Assembly (NCBI GenBank): GCA_016794595.1
Contig: JAEUJN010000022.1
Span: 1 to 64,000, forward strand
Length of the DNA: 64,000 nucleotides
Direction: 5' to 3'
Source of the DNA: Kineosporiaceae bacterium
GTDB lineage: Bacteria; Actinomycetota; Actinomycetes; Actinomycetales; Kineosporiaceae
This document shows positions 1 to 8,325 of the stretch, in pieces. The notes beneath the pieces were generated by a model that made no database searches, had not been told where the DNA came from, and worked only from the letters and a program-made list of their open reading frames with translations. Each line of letters starts with the position of its first letter. The first letter of the stretch is position 1. A program made the translations under genes and the position numbers.

Positions 1-1290
1 GTCCTGCCGCCGAACCACCTGGAGAGCGCGCTGCCCGCGGGAGTCGACCCGCGGGCTCATGCGCGCGCCCTGACCCAGGTGCACGAGGCCACCCTGTCCG
101 GCCGGACGCCGCCACTCGCCCCTCGCTCGGTGATCGCCGAATCGTGGCGCAGGGTTCTGGAGAGTGGGGTGGACCCGGATCTCGGCGGCGAGCGCGCGCC
201 CCTGACCCGCGAGGAGTTGGAGGGCCAGCGCGAGTCCAGCGGGCTCCTGCCCGCCCTGCCCGCCCTGCGCGCCGGCCTGACCTCGATCGCCGACGAGGCC
301 CTGCACATCATGGTCGTGGTCGGCGCCGACGGCCGGGTGTTGTGGCGCGAGGGCAGCAGCGCCGTCCGGCGCCGGGCCGACAGCCTGGGCTTCGTCGAGG
401 GTGCCGCCTGGGACGAGGAGACCGTGGGGACGAACGCGATCGGCACCGCGCTGGTCACGCGCCGTCCGGTGCAGGTCTACTCGGCCGAACACTACGTGCG
501 CACCCACCACGTGTGGACCTGTGCCGCAGCCCCCGTGCACGACCCCAGGTCCGGCAGGTTGCTCGGCGTGGCCGACGTCTCCGGCCCGGCGGCCACCGTG
601 CACGCCAGCACCCTGGCCCTGGTGGACGCCGTGGCGAACCTGGCCCGCGCCCAACTGCGCGCCGACCACCGCCAGGAACTGGAGCGACTGCGCGCGGTGG
701 CCGCGCCGATGCTGGCCCGGATCGGCGGTCGCGCCGTGGTCACCGACCGGCACGGCTGGCTGGTGGCGGCCACCGGCCTGGCCCCGACCGACCGGATCCT
801 GCTGCCCGATCGCCTGGACGCCGAGACCACCTGGCTACCGGCCTACGGACCGTGCGCGGTGGAACCGATCCCCGGCGGCTGGTTGATCCGCACCACCGAG
901 CAGGGGGCGGAGCCGGACGGCACGGCAGCCGAGCCGACCCGCATCGTCCTCGACCTGCGCCAACCGCGGCAGGCGCGGCTGAGCGTGCAGGCGCCGAGCG
1001 GCACCTGGGAGCACACCCTGTCCCCCCGCCACGCCGATCTGCTGCGCGCCCTCGCCGCCCACCCCGCTGGACGCAGCGCCGCCGAGCTGGCCGGTGACCT
1101 GTTCGGTGACGGACGGCGCACGGTGACGGTGCGAGCCGAGATGTCGCGGTTGCGCCGTCATCTCGGCGGAGTACTCGACCACCGTCCGTACCGGTTCGCC
1201 GCCTGGGTCGAGGTGTCGGTGTTGGCGCCTCAGGGATCATCACCGGATGCCCAGGGGGTCGAGCGCAGGGGTTCCCGGTCGCTTCCGTAG
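1..1290 (+). CDS. GAF-domain transcriptional regulator (5' end outside window)
   Basis: The frame is open to the first base and already reads as protein before the first GTG at 79 (residues such as GVDPRAHARAL), so the true start lies upstream. This matches the usual N-terminus of actinobacterial GAF regulators of the AcoR/DhaR type. A GAF domain covers the next roughly 130 residues (signature EETVGTNAIGTAL, then HVWTCAAAPVHDP). The C-terminal 80 residues (SPRHADLLRAL ... VRAEMSRLRRHL) resemble a winged-helix DNA-binding domain rather than the Fis helix of sigma-54 activators, and there is no AAA+ module. Relatives often sit beside alcohol or aldehyde dehydrogenase genes, but no such gene follows here; what lies upstream is unseen. 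Ligand and targets are unknown. Confidence 0.8.
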   Translation, partial: VLPPNHLESALPAGVDPRAHARALTQVHEATLSGRTPPLAPRSVIAESWRRVLESGVDPDLGGERAPLTREELEGQRESSGLLPALPALRAGLTSIADEALHIMVVVGADGRVLWREGSSAVRRRADSLGFVEGAAWDEETVGTNAIGTALVTRRPVQVYSAEHYVRTHHVWTCAAAPVHDPRSGRLLGVADVSGPAATVHASTLALVDAVANLARAQLRADHRQELERLRAVAAPMLARIGGRAVVTDRHGWLVAATGLAPTDRILLPDRLDAETTWLPAYGPCAVEPIPGGWLIRTTEQGAEPDGTAAEPTRIVLDLRQPRQARLSVQAPSGTWEHTLSPRHADLLRALAAHPAGRSAAELAGDLFGDGRRTVTVRAEMSRLRRHLGGVLDHRPYRFAAWVEVSVLAPQGSSPDAQGVERRGSRSLP

Positions 1291-1301
1291 CATCTGCACT
1301 C

Positions 1302-2018
1302 ATGCCCCTGGACGATGTGACCCGCGTGCTCTGCGTGGCCGCCCACCCCGACGACCTCGACTTCGGCGCCTCCGGCACCATCGCCGGATTCGTGGACGCC
1401 GGCCTCGAGGTCACCTACCTGCTGTGCACCCGGGGCGAGCAGGGCGGCTTCGACGACACCCCGCGCGAGGCGATGCCCGCCCTGCGGGAGAAGGAACAGC
1501 GGGACGCCGCAGCCGCGGTCGGCGTGCACGACGTCCGGTTCCTGGAGGGCTACCGCGACGGGTGGCTCGAACCCACCCACGACCTGCAGCGGGACATCGT
1601 GCGCGTGATCCGCCAGGTGCGTCCCGACCGCGTGCTGCTGCCCAGCCCCGAGCGCAACTGGGCCCGGATCGGGGCCAGCCACCCCGACCACCTGGCCGCG
1701 GGCGAGGCGACGATCCGGGCCGTCTACCCGGCCGCCCGCAATCCGTTCGCCTACCCCGAGCTGCTCACCGACGAGGGCCTGGAACCGTGGACGGTCCGCG
1801 AGGCCTGGCTGATGGCCGACCCGGCGCCGGACCACGGCGTCCCGATCGATGCCACCTTCGAGCGCAAGCTGGCCGCGCTGCGCGCGCACGTCAGCCAGAC
1901 CAGCCACATGGACGACCTCGAGGGTCTGCTGCGCGGCTGGGGCGCCCGAATGGCCGCCCTGCTGAACCTGCCCGACGGCACCCTGGCGGAGGCGTTCCGG
2001 GTGGTCGCCACCACCTGA
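1302..2018 (+). CDS. PIG-L/LmbE-family zinc deacetylase
   Basis: The protein of 238 aa has the LmbE hallmark AHPDDLDFG near residue 14, in which His, Asp and Asp bind and activate zinc, and the second metal/active-site segment SHPDHLAAGEA near residue 127. Family members remove N-acetyl groups from sugar conjugates (mycothiol MshB, mycothiol conjugate amidase Mca, GlcNAc-PI). The length is shorter than MshB or Mca (about 290-300 aa), so I assign the family only. Its ATG lies 11 bp after the GAF regulator stop, so the two are probably cotranscribed. A large palindrome follows 20 bp after its stop. Confidence 0.85.
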   Translation: MPLDDVTRVLCVAAHPDDLDFGASGTIAGFVDAGLEVTYLLCTRGEQGGFDDTPREAMPALREKEQRDAAAAVGVHDVRFLEGYRDGWLEPTHDLQRDIVRVIRQVRPDRVLLPSPERNWARIGASHPDHLAAGEATIRAVYPAARNPFAYPELLTDEGLEPWTVREAWLMADPAPDHGVPIDATFERKLAALRAHVSQTSHMDDLEGLLRGWGARMAALLNLPDGTLAEAFRVVATT

Positions 2019-2038
2019 CGCACCTCCCACCTGACGCA

Positions 2039-2088
2039 CCCCCCGTGATCATGCACTTTCGACGTCGAAAGTGCATGATCACGGGGGG
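2039..2088. terminator. 50-bp perfect palindrome, probable terminator or repetitive element
   Basis: A perfect inverted repeat is centred between 2063 and 2064, with arms of 25 bp: six C, then GTGATCATGCACTTTCGAC, mirrored on the other side. It lies between two genes on the same strand, just after the deacetylase stop. RNA from either strand would fold into one long hairpin with a minimal loop and no U-tract, as is common for actinobacterial terminators. The AT-rich core is unlike its GC-rich surroundings, which would also fit a dispersed genomic repeat. Confidence 0.75.
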
Positions 2089-2138
2089 GTGGGGGTGAGC
2101 CCCTGGACGCCGGCACCCGGCCTGATCACACTTCCCGC

Positions 2139-3041
2139 ATGGTGATCGACACGCCCGGCGGCGGCGTCCGCTTCTGGCAGACGCCCGAGCGCCGCGCCGG
2201 CTGGCAGTACCCGCTCGGGGTCATCCTGTTCCTCGCGGCCCAGGCGCTGGGCGTGGCGGCCACCCTCGCCCTGCGCGGCACGGGGTCCGCAGGCTGGCTG
2301 GCCACAGCGACCGGGCTCGGCGTGCAGGCCCTGGTGGCCGTGGCGCTCTACCGGCTGCTGATCCACCGGCTGGCAGGCAGGGGCGTGCACGAGCTCGGCC
2401 AGGGCGGCGCCGCCGGGGAGTTCGGTCTCGGTCTGGCCATCGGGACGGCGCTGATGGCGGTGGTCGCGGGCACCCTGGCGGCTCTCGGCGTGCTGCGGGT
2501 CGAGGGCAGCTCGTCCTCCGGCGGCATCCTGGTCGGGCTGATGATCGGGGTCGGGGCGGCGTTCGCCGAGGAGATCTTCTTCCGGGGGATCCTGCTGCGC
2601 CTGCTCGACCGGCACTTCGGCACCTGGCCCGCGCTGGCCTACACCGCCGTGGTGTTCGGCGCCGTCCACCTGGTCAATCCCGAGGCCACGGCCTGGGGTG
2701 CGGTGGCGATCACCATCGAGGCCGGACTGCTGCTCGGGGCGGCCTACCTGTACACCCGGCGGTTGTGGCTGCCGATCGGCATCCACCTGGCATGGAACGC
2801 GATGCTGGGTGGGGTGATCGGCTCGGACGTCTCCGGCGCGGGCCTCGATTCGGGCGGGCTGCTGACCACCACGATCGAGGGACCCGACTGGCTGGACGGC
2901 GGCTCGATGGGGCTCGAGGGTTCGGTGGTCACCGTGGTGGCCGGCCTGGCGCTGGGGATCTGGTTGCTGCGCGGCGCCGCCCGGCGAGGGCACCTGACCC
3001 CGGCGCACCTGCCCTGGCGGACGCCGTCCCCCTGGGCCTGA
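2139..3041 (+). CDS. CPBP-family intramembrane metalloprotease
   Basis: This 300-aa polytopic membrane protein has about six to seven hydrophobic segments. It carries the three CPBP (Abi/CAAX protease) motifs: EEIFFRG with Glu144, Glu145 and Arg149; FGAVH with Phe173 and His177; and HLAWN with His216 and Asn220. The Glu and His residues form the membrane-embedded active site in characterised relatives. Substrates of bacterial CPBP proteins are mostly unknown; some act in bacteriocin immunity or protein maturation. It is preceded by the 2039-2088 palindrome, so it probably has its own promoter. The ATG at 2139 is chosen because the residues after it start a short cytosolic segment; no strong ribosome binding site is visible. 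Confidence 0.88.
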   Translation: MVIDTPGGGVRFWQTPERRAGWQYPLGVILFLAAQALGVAATLALRGTGSAGWLATATGLGVQALVAVALYRLLIHRLAGRGVHELGQGGAAGEFGLGLAIGTALMAVVAGTLAALGVLRVEGSSSSGGILVGLMIGVGAAFAEEIFFRGILLRLLDRHFGTWPALAYTAVVFGAVHLVNPEATAWGAVAITIEAGLLLGAAYLYTRRLWLPIGIHLAWNAMLGGVIGSDVSGAGLDSGGLLTTTIEGPDWLDGGSMGLEGSVVTVVAGLALGIWLLRGAARRGHLTPAHLPWRTPSPWA

Positions 3042-3052
3042 CGGTCCGGCGC

Positions 3053-3080
3053 CTGACGCCTCGGGCGCCTGAGGCGTCAG
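3053..3080. terminator. Bidirectional terminator hairpin
   Basis: A 10-bp perfect stem (CTGACGCCTC paired with GAGGCGTCAG) has an 8-nt loop. It lies in the 65-bp gap between two convergent genes, so it can end transcripts from both sides. Confidence 0.75.
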
Positions 3081-3106
3081 AGGCGCCCGGCGCCCCGGGG
3101 ACCGTC

Positions 3107-4825
3107 TCAGGCCGAGGTGCGTTCCGCCGCGTCGGAGGCGGCGTCGGCCGCCGCCTCGGCCGGCCAGTCGCTGGTCGGCACGGCCGAGCGGGCCACTCGC
3201 TTGCTGAAGTAGTAGATCCGCTTGAGGTTGCCGATCAGGTCCATCTCGAGCTTGTAGGCCTCGATCCGGTTCGGCTCGTCGGCCACCAGCCGTTCCACCT
3301 GGTGGGCAGCGGCCGAGCGCTCCAGGCTGTTGATCTCACGCTTCATGCCCGAGACCCGCCGGGCGGCGTCCCGATTGCGCTGCGTGGCAGCGATCATCGC
3401 GCCGTCGTAGGCCCGCCGGACCGCCTCGTGCAGCTCGGCGATCACCGCCCGGGTGGCCGGTGAGACGGTGACCGCCGACTCGATCCGGCCGTACCCCAGG
3501 GAGACCAGGTTGGTCTCGATGATGTCGCCGATCGCCTCCAGGTCGTTGACCACCTCCATCAGCCCGACCAGCTCACTCGAGGCGTCGTCGGTCAGCGGCT
3601 GCCGGCTGATCAGGCCGAGGTACTCCACGATGTGGCCGTGCAGGGCGTCGACCTCGTCGTCGCGAGCCTCCAGCGCGGACAGCTCGGCCCGGGTGCCGTC
3701 CAGCACCGCCGGCAGGGCGTCGGCCAGCATGCCGCGCACCCGGTCGGCGAGCCGGGACAGTTCCAACCGGGCCCGGTCCAGGGCCAGCGGCGGGGTGCGC
3801 AGCAGTTCGCGGTCGAGGTACTTGGCCTTGATCAGCGCCTCCTCGATCGGGGGCCGGTCGGGCACCACCCGCTCGACCAGACGCACGTAGAAGGGCAGGA
3901 CGGCCAGGAAGATCCCGGTCACGGTGACGTTGAAGACCGTGTGCGCGTTGGCGATCTCCCGGGTGGTCCCGCCGCCGATCGAGCGCACCACGTCGGCCAG
4001 CGCCCCGACGAACGGGAAGAAGATCACGACGCCGGTCACGTTGAACCCGGTGTGGATCACGGCGGCCCGCAGGGCATCGCGCGGCTTGCCCAGGGTGGCC
4101 AGCAGCGCGGTGACGCAGGTGCCGATGTTGGACCCCAGGATCAGGGCGATCCCCGCCTCCAGCGAGAGCAGCCCCTGCGAGGCCAGCACGATCACCAGCG
4201 CGGTGGTCGCCGAGGAGGACTGGACCACCGCGGTGAACGCGAGGCCCACCAGGATCCCCACCAACGGCGAGTCGAGCGAGATCATCGCCTCGGTGAACGC
4301 CGGCACCTCGCGCAGCGGAGCCGTTGCCTCGCCCATCACCTCCATGCCGAAGAAGATCAGGCCCAGCCCCATGATCATCGAACCGCGAGCCTTGACGATC
4401 TCCGCCTTGCCCACGAACGCGACCAGGAAGCCGGCCGTGACCAGTCCGAGCGCGTACTTGGTGACGTCCAGGGCGATGATCTGAGCGGTCATCGTGGTGC
4501 CGATGTTGGCTCCCATGATCACCCCGGCGGCCTGGGTCAGGGTCATCAGGCCGGAGGTCACGAAGCCGACCACCAGCACGGTGGTCACCGACGAGGACTG
4601 GATGATCGCGGTCACCGCGGCCCCGGTGCCGACCGCGGCGAACCGGTTGGTGGTCAACGCCGCCAGGATCTTGCGCATCCGGTCACCGGCGACCGTCTTC
4701 AGCGCCTCGGTCATCTGGTCCATGCCGTGCAGGAAGAGTGCCAGCCCCCCGAAGAGGGTCATCACGATCACGAGGACGTCGAGCGACTCGTCGGCAGCCA
4801 GGGCGGCGAGGGATCCGGAGGGCAT
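3107..4825 (-). CDS. Na/Pi cotransporter family protein with C-terminal PhoU-like domain
   Basis: The 572-aa protein has two inverted transport repeats, each with the family QSSS signature (IIQSSSVTT near residue 76 and VVQSSSATT near 203) followed by a GANIGTT or GSNIGTC loop. This is the NptA/YjbB (PF02690) fold for sodium-coupled phosphate transport. Residues from about 345 onward are hydrophilic and helical with PhoU-like heptads. Similar fused proteins in bacteria act in phosphate uptake or export; direction cannot be told from sequence. With the PiT-DUF47 pair at 18.5 kb, the window encodes two unrelated phosphate carriers. The ATG at 4825 places a short loop before the first helix. Confidence 0.9.
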   Translation of the reverse strand: MPSGSLAALAADESLDVLVIVMTLFGGLALFLHGMDQMTEALKTVAGDRMRKILAALTTNRFAAVGTGAAVTAIIQSSSVTTVLVVGFVTSGLMTLTQAAGVIMGANIGTTMTAQIIALDVTKYALGLVTAGFLVAFVGKAEIVKARGSMIMGLGLIFFGMEVMGEATAPLREVPAFTEAMISLDSPLVGILVGLAFTAVVQSSSATTALVIVLASQGLLSLEAGIALILGSNIGTCVTALLATLGKPRDALRAAVIHTGFNVTGVVIFFPFVGALADVVRSIGGGTTREIANAHTVFNVTVTGIFLAVLPFYVRLVERVVPDRPPIEEALIKAKYLDRELLRTPPLALDRARLELSRLADRVRGMLADALPAVLDGTRAELSALEARDDEVDALHGHIVEYLGLISRQPLTDDASSELVGLMEVVNDLEAIGDIIETNLVSLGYGRIESAVTVSPATRAVIAELHEAVRRAYDGAMIAATQRNRDAARRVSGMKREINSLERSAAAHQVERLVADEPNRIEAYKLEMDLIGNLKRIYYFSKRVARSAVPTSDWPAEAAADAASDAAERTSA

Positions 4826-4846
4826 CCCGGAATGGTAAGGACGCTG

Positions 4847-4874
4847 GCCAGGCCCCCGTCCGGGGCCTTGGCCG
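4847..4874 (-). terminator. Hairpin terminator behind the small membrane protein gene
   Basis: GGCCAGGCCCC pairs with GGGGCCTTGGCC around a 5-nt loop with one bulged base. It lies between the stop of the upstream minus-strand gene (4883) and the start of the Na/Pi transporter gene, and may separate the two transcripts. Confidence 0.6.
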
Positions 4875-4882
4875 CTCTCAGG

Positions 4883-5227
4883 TCACCAGAGCGCGGCGAT
4901 CAGCACGTTGACGATCGCCAGCCCGCCGATGGCGTGCACCACCCCGGACGGCGCGTCGTCCCGCTTCCGGTTCATCCAGGCCAGGACCGCAACGATCAGG
5001 GCGATCGCCAACTTGACCGTGATCTTGACCCGGTCGATCTCCTCGTCCTCGACCACCTTCGACTCGATCAGTCCCACCATCACGATGCCGGTGACCACCT
5101 GAGTCAGGGCGCCGTGCAGCATGGCCGGCACGAATCGGGGTTGGCGCAGCACGGTCAGGTAGGACCCCACGATGGCGGCCATCCCCAGCAGGTGCACCAC
5201 GACGACGAGCTCGAAGAGGAAGGACAT
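4883..5227 (-). CDS. Small integral membrane protein, unknown function
   Basis: A 114-aa protein with about four hydrophobic segments (residues 2-22, 35-50, 69-82, 97-114). It has a charged loop VVEDEEIDRVK and a short cytoplasmic RKRDD patch. I chose the ATG at 5227 because the longer frame runs across the divergent gene starting at 5296 and adds a non-hydrophobic, Arg-rich leader; the ATG at 5236 is the alternative. No characterised family is recognised. The gene lies divergently from the teichoic acid gene pair and just upstream of the Na/Pi transporter on the same strand. Confidence 0.7.
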   Translation of the reverse strand: MSFLFELVVVVHLLGMAAIVGSYLTVLRQPRFVPAMLHGALTQVVTGIVMVGLIESKVVEDEEIDRVKITVKLAIALIVAVLAWMNRKRDDAPSGVVHAIGGLAIVNVLIAALW

Positions 5228-5295
5228 GCGGCGCATCGTACGTCCGGCTCGGCGCGGATGCTCAAGCCGCCCCACGATGCCCCCGACAAACGGGT

Positions 5296-7200
5296 ATGAC
5301 CCTCTCCGCGGAGGACTGTGCCCCACCGGCCTCACGCCGGCGGATCTCGGTGCTGCTCGAACTCGATCAGCAGGTTCCCGCCCAGGGCGACCTGGTCCTC
5401 GCCGCCGCCATGCAACTGTTCACCGCGGCGGACGCGGTGGACCTGGCCATCCGGCTGCGCGGGGTGCCGGCCCCGGCCGAGTCGGACGCCGAGCGGCTGG
5501 CCGCGCGCTGCGCCACCGTGTGCCCGCACCCCGAGGCCCTGCCCGAGATCGTCCTGCTCGCCGAGCAGGAGGAGCCCGACCACCCGGTGGTGCTCACCGT
5601 CGAGCAGACCGCGGACGTCGCGAGCACCGCACGGTCGATGATCCTGCTGACCGCCGTTGCCCAGGAGCTGTGGGCCGGGGCATCGACCCCGCCCTCGCCG
5701 ACGCGAACGGCAGCGCCCGCGAGCCCTCCGGCCACTGCCCAGCAGGCACCCCGGCCCGGACTGGTGTTGCGCGACCCCGCACTCGGCGGAACCGGAACCG
5801 GCGGAGCCGACAGCCTGGCCGACCGGCTGGAACGGCTCACCAGCACCGCCCGGCGGCAGGCGACCCAGGATTCGGCGCACTCCGACGAGCAGCGCGATAC
5901 CGATCCGGATCCCTCTGCCGGACCACGGGTCCCGGCACCCAGGCCAGGGCAGGAACCCCACGCCACGGCTCGGCCGCTGATCACGCTGCGCGAGGCCGCA
6001 CTGACCCGGCTGGCGGCGGTCGACAGGTCGCGCCGCACCCGCCTCGGCACCGGTGCGCCGGTGCGCGCCGCCGTCCTGGTGCAGCACCTGGACAGCTGGG
6101 GTGCGCTGGAGACCATCGCCCGCGCCCTCGCCGCGCACCCACGCGTCGAGGCCGACGTGGTCGCCCTGGACAGCGCGCTCAGCCGCCACCCGGGCGAGAC
6201 CGCCGACGTGCTGGCCGCGGCCGGTTGGACCACCCGGGACGGCGCGTGGCTGCGGGCGGCGCTGCCCGACCTCGGCGTCGTGGTGCTGTGCGACGGCTAC
6301 GACGAGTTCCGCCCGGAGGGGCTGCGGGTACCGGACTTCGCCGCGGCCGGCGTCCGCCTGGTCTACTCGCCCTACGGCACCAACATCGGTGGTGAGCAGT
6401 CGCAGGAGGAGCGGCAGTACAACGGCCTGCTGCACAACCTCGCCTGGCGGGTGTTCGCCCCGACCACGGGTCAGAAGGACCTGTTCGCCCAGCGCTGCGC
6501 CGCCGGCGACGGACATGTCCGCGCGGTCGGTTCGGTCAAGCGGGAGCGGGTGCTCGACCTGCTCACCGATCCGTCCCCGGGGGCTGCCCTGCGGGCGGCC
6601 ACCGGCGCCCCGCGCACGGTGTTGTGGAACCCGCACTTCACGATCGGTGAGGACGGCTGGTCGACCTTCCTGACCCTGCTGAACCCGCTGCTGTCCTACG
6701 CCGCCAGCCACCGCGACCTCGGGCTGATCGTGCGGCCGCACTTCCGGCTGCTGGTCGACCTGCCGCGCATCCCGGCCCTGGCCCAGGTCCACCGCCGCTT
6801 CCGGCAGGCCTGCGAGACCCGGCGCACCATCGTGCTGGACGACTCGAGGGACTACCTGGCGGCCTTCGCCGCCTCGGATGCCATGATCAGCGACCAGAGC
6901 TCACTGATCCCGGAGTACCTGCCCCTGCGCCGCCCGGTGCTCTACCTGCACCGACCCGAGGGGGCGCCGCTGAACACCGACGCCACGTTCATGGCCGCCC
7001 TGCCCGCGGCCGGGACCTGGCCCCAGGTCGAGGCGTTCCTGGACCAGGTCCGCACCGGGAACGCCCCAGTGCCGGACGCCGAGGCCGTGGGCGCCGAGCA
7101 CCTGGGCCGCGGCGATACCGGAGCCGGCGAGCGGGCGGTCGAGGCCATCGTCACCGACCTGTTCGCCGAACTCGGCCTGCCGGAGGAGCAGGGGCAGTGA
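5296..7200 (+). CDS. CDP-glycerol glycerophosphotransferase-like (TagB/TagF) protein
   Basis: The C-terminal half of this 634-aa protein has the TagB/TagF GT-B fold signature: YSPYGTN near residue 355, LWNPHFTI near 440, VRPHF near 475, and SDQSSLIPEYLPLRRPVLYL ending near 552. These residues bind CDP-glycerol and the acceptor phosphate in TagF. Such enzymes add glycerol-phosphate units to teichoic acids at the inner membrane face. The first roughly 235 residues do not resemble TagF and end in a Pro/Ala-rich stretch, so the acceptor-specific half is unusual. The stop overlaps the start of the TagD gene by 4 bp, which supports CDP-glycerol as the donor. No membrane anchor is obvious. Confidence 0.8.
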   Translation: MTLSAEDCAPPASRRRISVLLELDQQVPAQGDLVLAAAMQLFTAADAVDLAIRLRGVPAPAESDAERLAARCATVCPHPEALPEIVLLAEQEEPDHPVVLTVEQTADVASTARSMILLTAVAQELWAGASTPPSPTRTAAPASPPATAQQAPRPGLVLRDPALGGTGTGGADSLADRLERLTSTARRQATQDSAHSDEQRDTDPDPSAGPRVPAPRPGQEPHATARPLITLREAALTRLAAVDRSRRTRLGTGAPVRAAVLVQHLDSWGALETIARALAAHPRVEADVVALDSALSRHPGETADVLAAAGWTTRDGAWLRAALPDLGVVVLCDGYDEFRPEGLRVPDFAAAGVRLVYSPYGTNIGGEQSQEERQYNGLLHNLAWRVFAPTTGQKDLFAQRCAAGDGHVRAVGSVKRERVLDLLTDPSPGAALRAATGAPRTVLWNPHFTIGEDGWSTFLTLLNPLLSYAASHRDLGLIVRPHFRLLVDLPRIPALAQVHRRFRQACETRRTIVLDDSRDYLAAFAASDAMISDQSSLIPEYLPLRRPVLYLHRPEGAPLNTDATFMAALPAAGTWPQVEAFLDQVRTGNAPVPDAEAVGAEHLGRGDTGAGERAVEAIVTDLFAELGLPEEQGQ

Positions 7201-7640
7201 CCGGGCCAGGGAGCAGACTCCAGCCGCGCGTGGTGATCACCTACGGCACGTTCGACCTGCTGCACGTGGGCCACGTCCACATGCTGCGCCGGTTGCGCGA
7301 CCTGGGCACCCGGCTGGTGGTGGGCATCTCCACCGACGAGTTCAACGCGACCAAGGGCAAGACCAGCCTGGTCCCCTACGCCGACCGGGCGATCATCGTC
7401 GGCGCCCTGGGCGCCGTGGACGAGGTGTTCCCCGAGACCTGCTGGGAACAGAAGCGCTACGACGTGATCCGTTACGGCGCAGCGGTGTTCGGCATCGGCG
7501 ATGACTGGGCCGGGCACTTCGACCATCTGTCGGACCTGTGCCGGGTGGTCTACCTGCCACGCACCCCGGACATCTCCAGCACGATGATCCGCGGGAGTAT
7601 CGATCCGGCAGACCTGCTCCCCCGCCCCCGGGTTCCGTAG
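7197..7640 (+). CDS. tagD: Glycerol-3-phosphate cytidylyltransferase (TagD-like)
   Basis: The protein of 147 aa has the nucleotidyltransferase motif TYGTFDLLHVGHVHMLRR (HxGH site for CTP) near residue 15 and the second signature RTPDISST near residue 121, close to the canonical RTxGISTT of TagD. It makes CDP-glycerol from CTP and sn-glycerol 3-phosphate. The GTG start lies inside the stop region of the preceding TagB/F-like gene (GTGA overlap), so the two are translationally coupled. Glycerol 3-phosphate is also the substrate of GlpD encoded at 27.3 kb. The gene ends 8 bp from a convergent response regulator gene. Confidence 0.9.
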   Translation: MTGPGSRLQPRVVITYGTFDLLHVGHVHMLRRLRDLGTRLVVGISTDEFNATKGKTSLVPYADRAIIVGALGAVDEVFPETCWEQKRYDVIRYGAAVFGIGDDWAGHFDHLSDLCRVVYLPRTPDISSTMIRGSIDPADLLPRPRVP

Positions 7641-7647
7641 GGCCGGA

Positions 7648-8325
7648 TCACAGCAGCCGGCGGTCGGCCGCCCAGCGGGTGAGCTCGTTGCGGTTGGACA
7701 GCTGCAGCTTGCGCAGCACCGCCGAGACATGGGTCTCCACGGTCTTGATCGAGATGAACAGCTCCCGGGCGACCTCCTTGTAGGCGTAGCCGCGGGCGAT
7801 CAGCCGCATCACCTCCCGCTCGCGGGCGGAGAGCCGGTCGAGCTCGTCGTCCACCGAGGCGACCTCGCCCGCCCCGCTGCCGAAGGCGTCCAGCACGAAC
7901 CCGGCCAGCCGCGGCGAGAACACCGCGTCCCCCTCGGCCACCCGGCGGACGGCCGCCGCCAGGTCGGGCCCACTGATCGTCTTGGTGACGTATCCCCTTG
8001 CGCCCGAACGGATCACGGCGATGACGTCCTCGGCCGCGTCCGAGACCGACAGGGCCAGGAATCGCACCGGGGACTGCTCGGGGTCCGCCGAGATCAGCTC
8101 GGCGCACCGCTGCAGCACCTCCTTGCCGCCCGGCCGCACGGTTCCCCCGGGCAGGTGGACATCCAGCAGGACGACGTCCGGGCGCAGCGCGTGCACCCGC
8201 TCGATCGCCGAGGGCACGTCCGCTGCCTCACCGACCACCTCGATGTCGGCCGCCGCGCCCAGCTCCGTACGCACCCCGCTGCGCACCATGGCGTGATCGT
8301 CGACCAGCACCAGCCGGATGCTCAC
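7648..8325 (-). CDS. NarL/LuxR-family response regulator (LiaR-like)
   Basis: The 225-aa protein has a receiver domain (VDDHAMVRSG with acidic pocket near residues 9-10, phospho-acceptor Asp in VVLLDVHLPGG near 54, YVTKT Lys near 115) and a C-terminal LuxR helix-turn-helix (LSAREREVMRLIARGYAYKEVARELFISIKTVETHV, split by function into scaffold and recognition helix). The ATG overlaps the stop of the histidine kinase gene by 4 bp, so they form a coupled two-component pair. By analogy with LiaSR it should activate envelope-stress genes when phosphorylated; the divergent PspC gene at 9998 is a likely target. Confidence 0.9.
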   Translation of the reverse strand: MSIRLVLVDDHAMVRSGVRTELGAAADIEVVGEAADVPSAIERVHALRPDVVLLDVHLPGGTVRPGGKEVLQRCAELISADPEQSPVRFLALSVSDAAEDVIAVIRSGARGYVTKTISGPDLAAAVRRVAEGDAVFSPRLAGFVLDAFGSGAGEVASVDDELDRLSAREREVMRLIARGYAYKEVARELFISIKTVETHVSAVLRKLQLSNRNELTRWAADRRLL

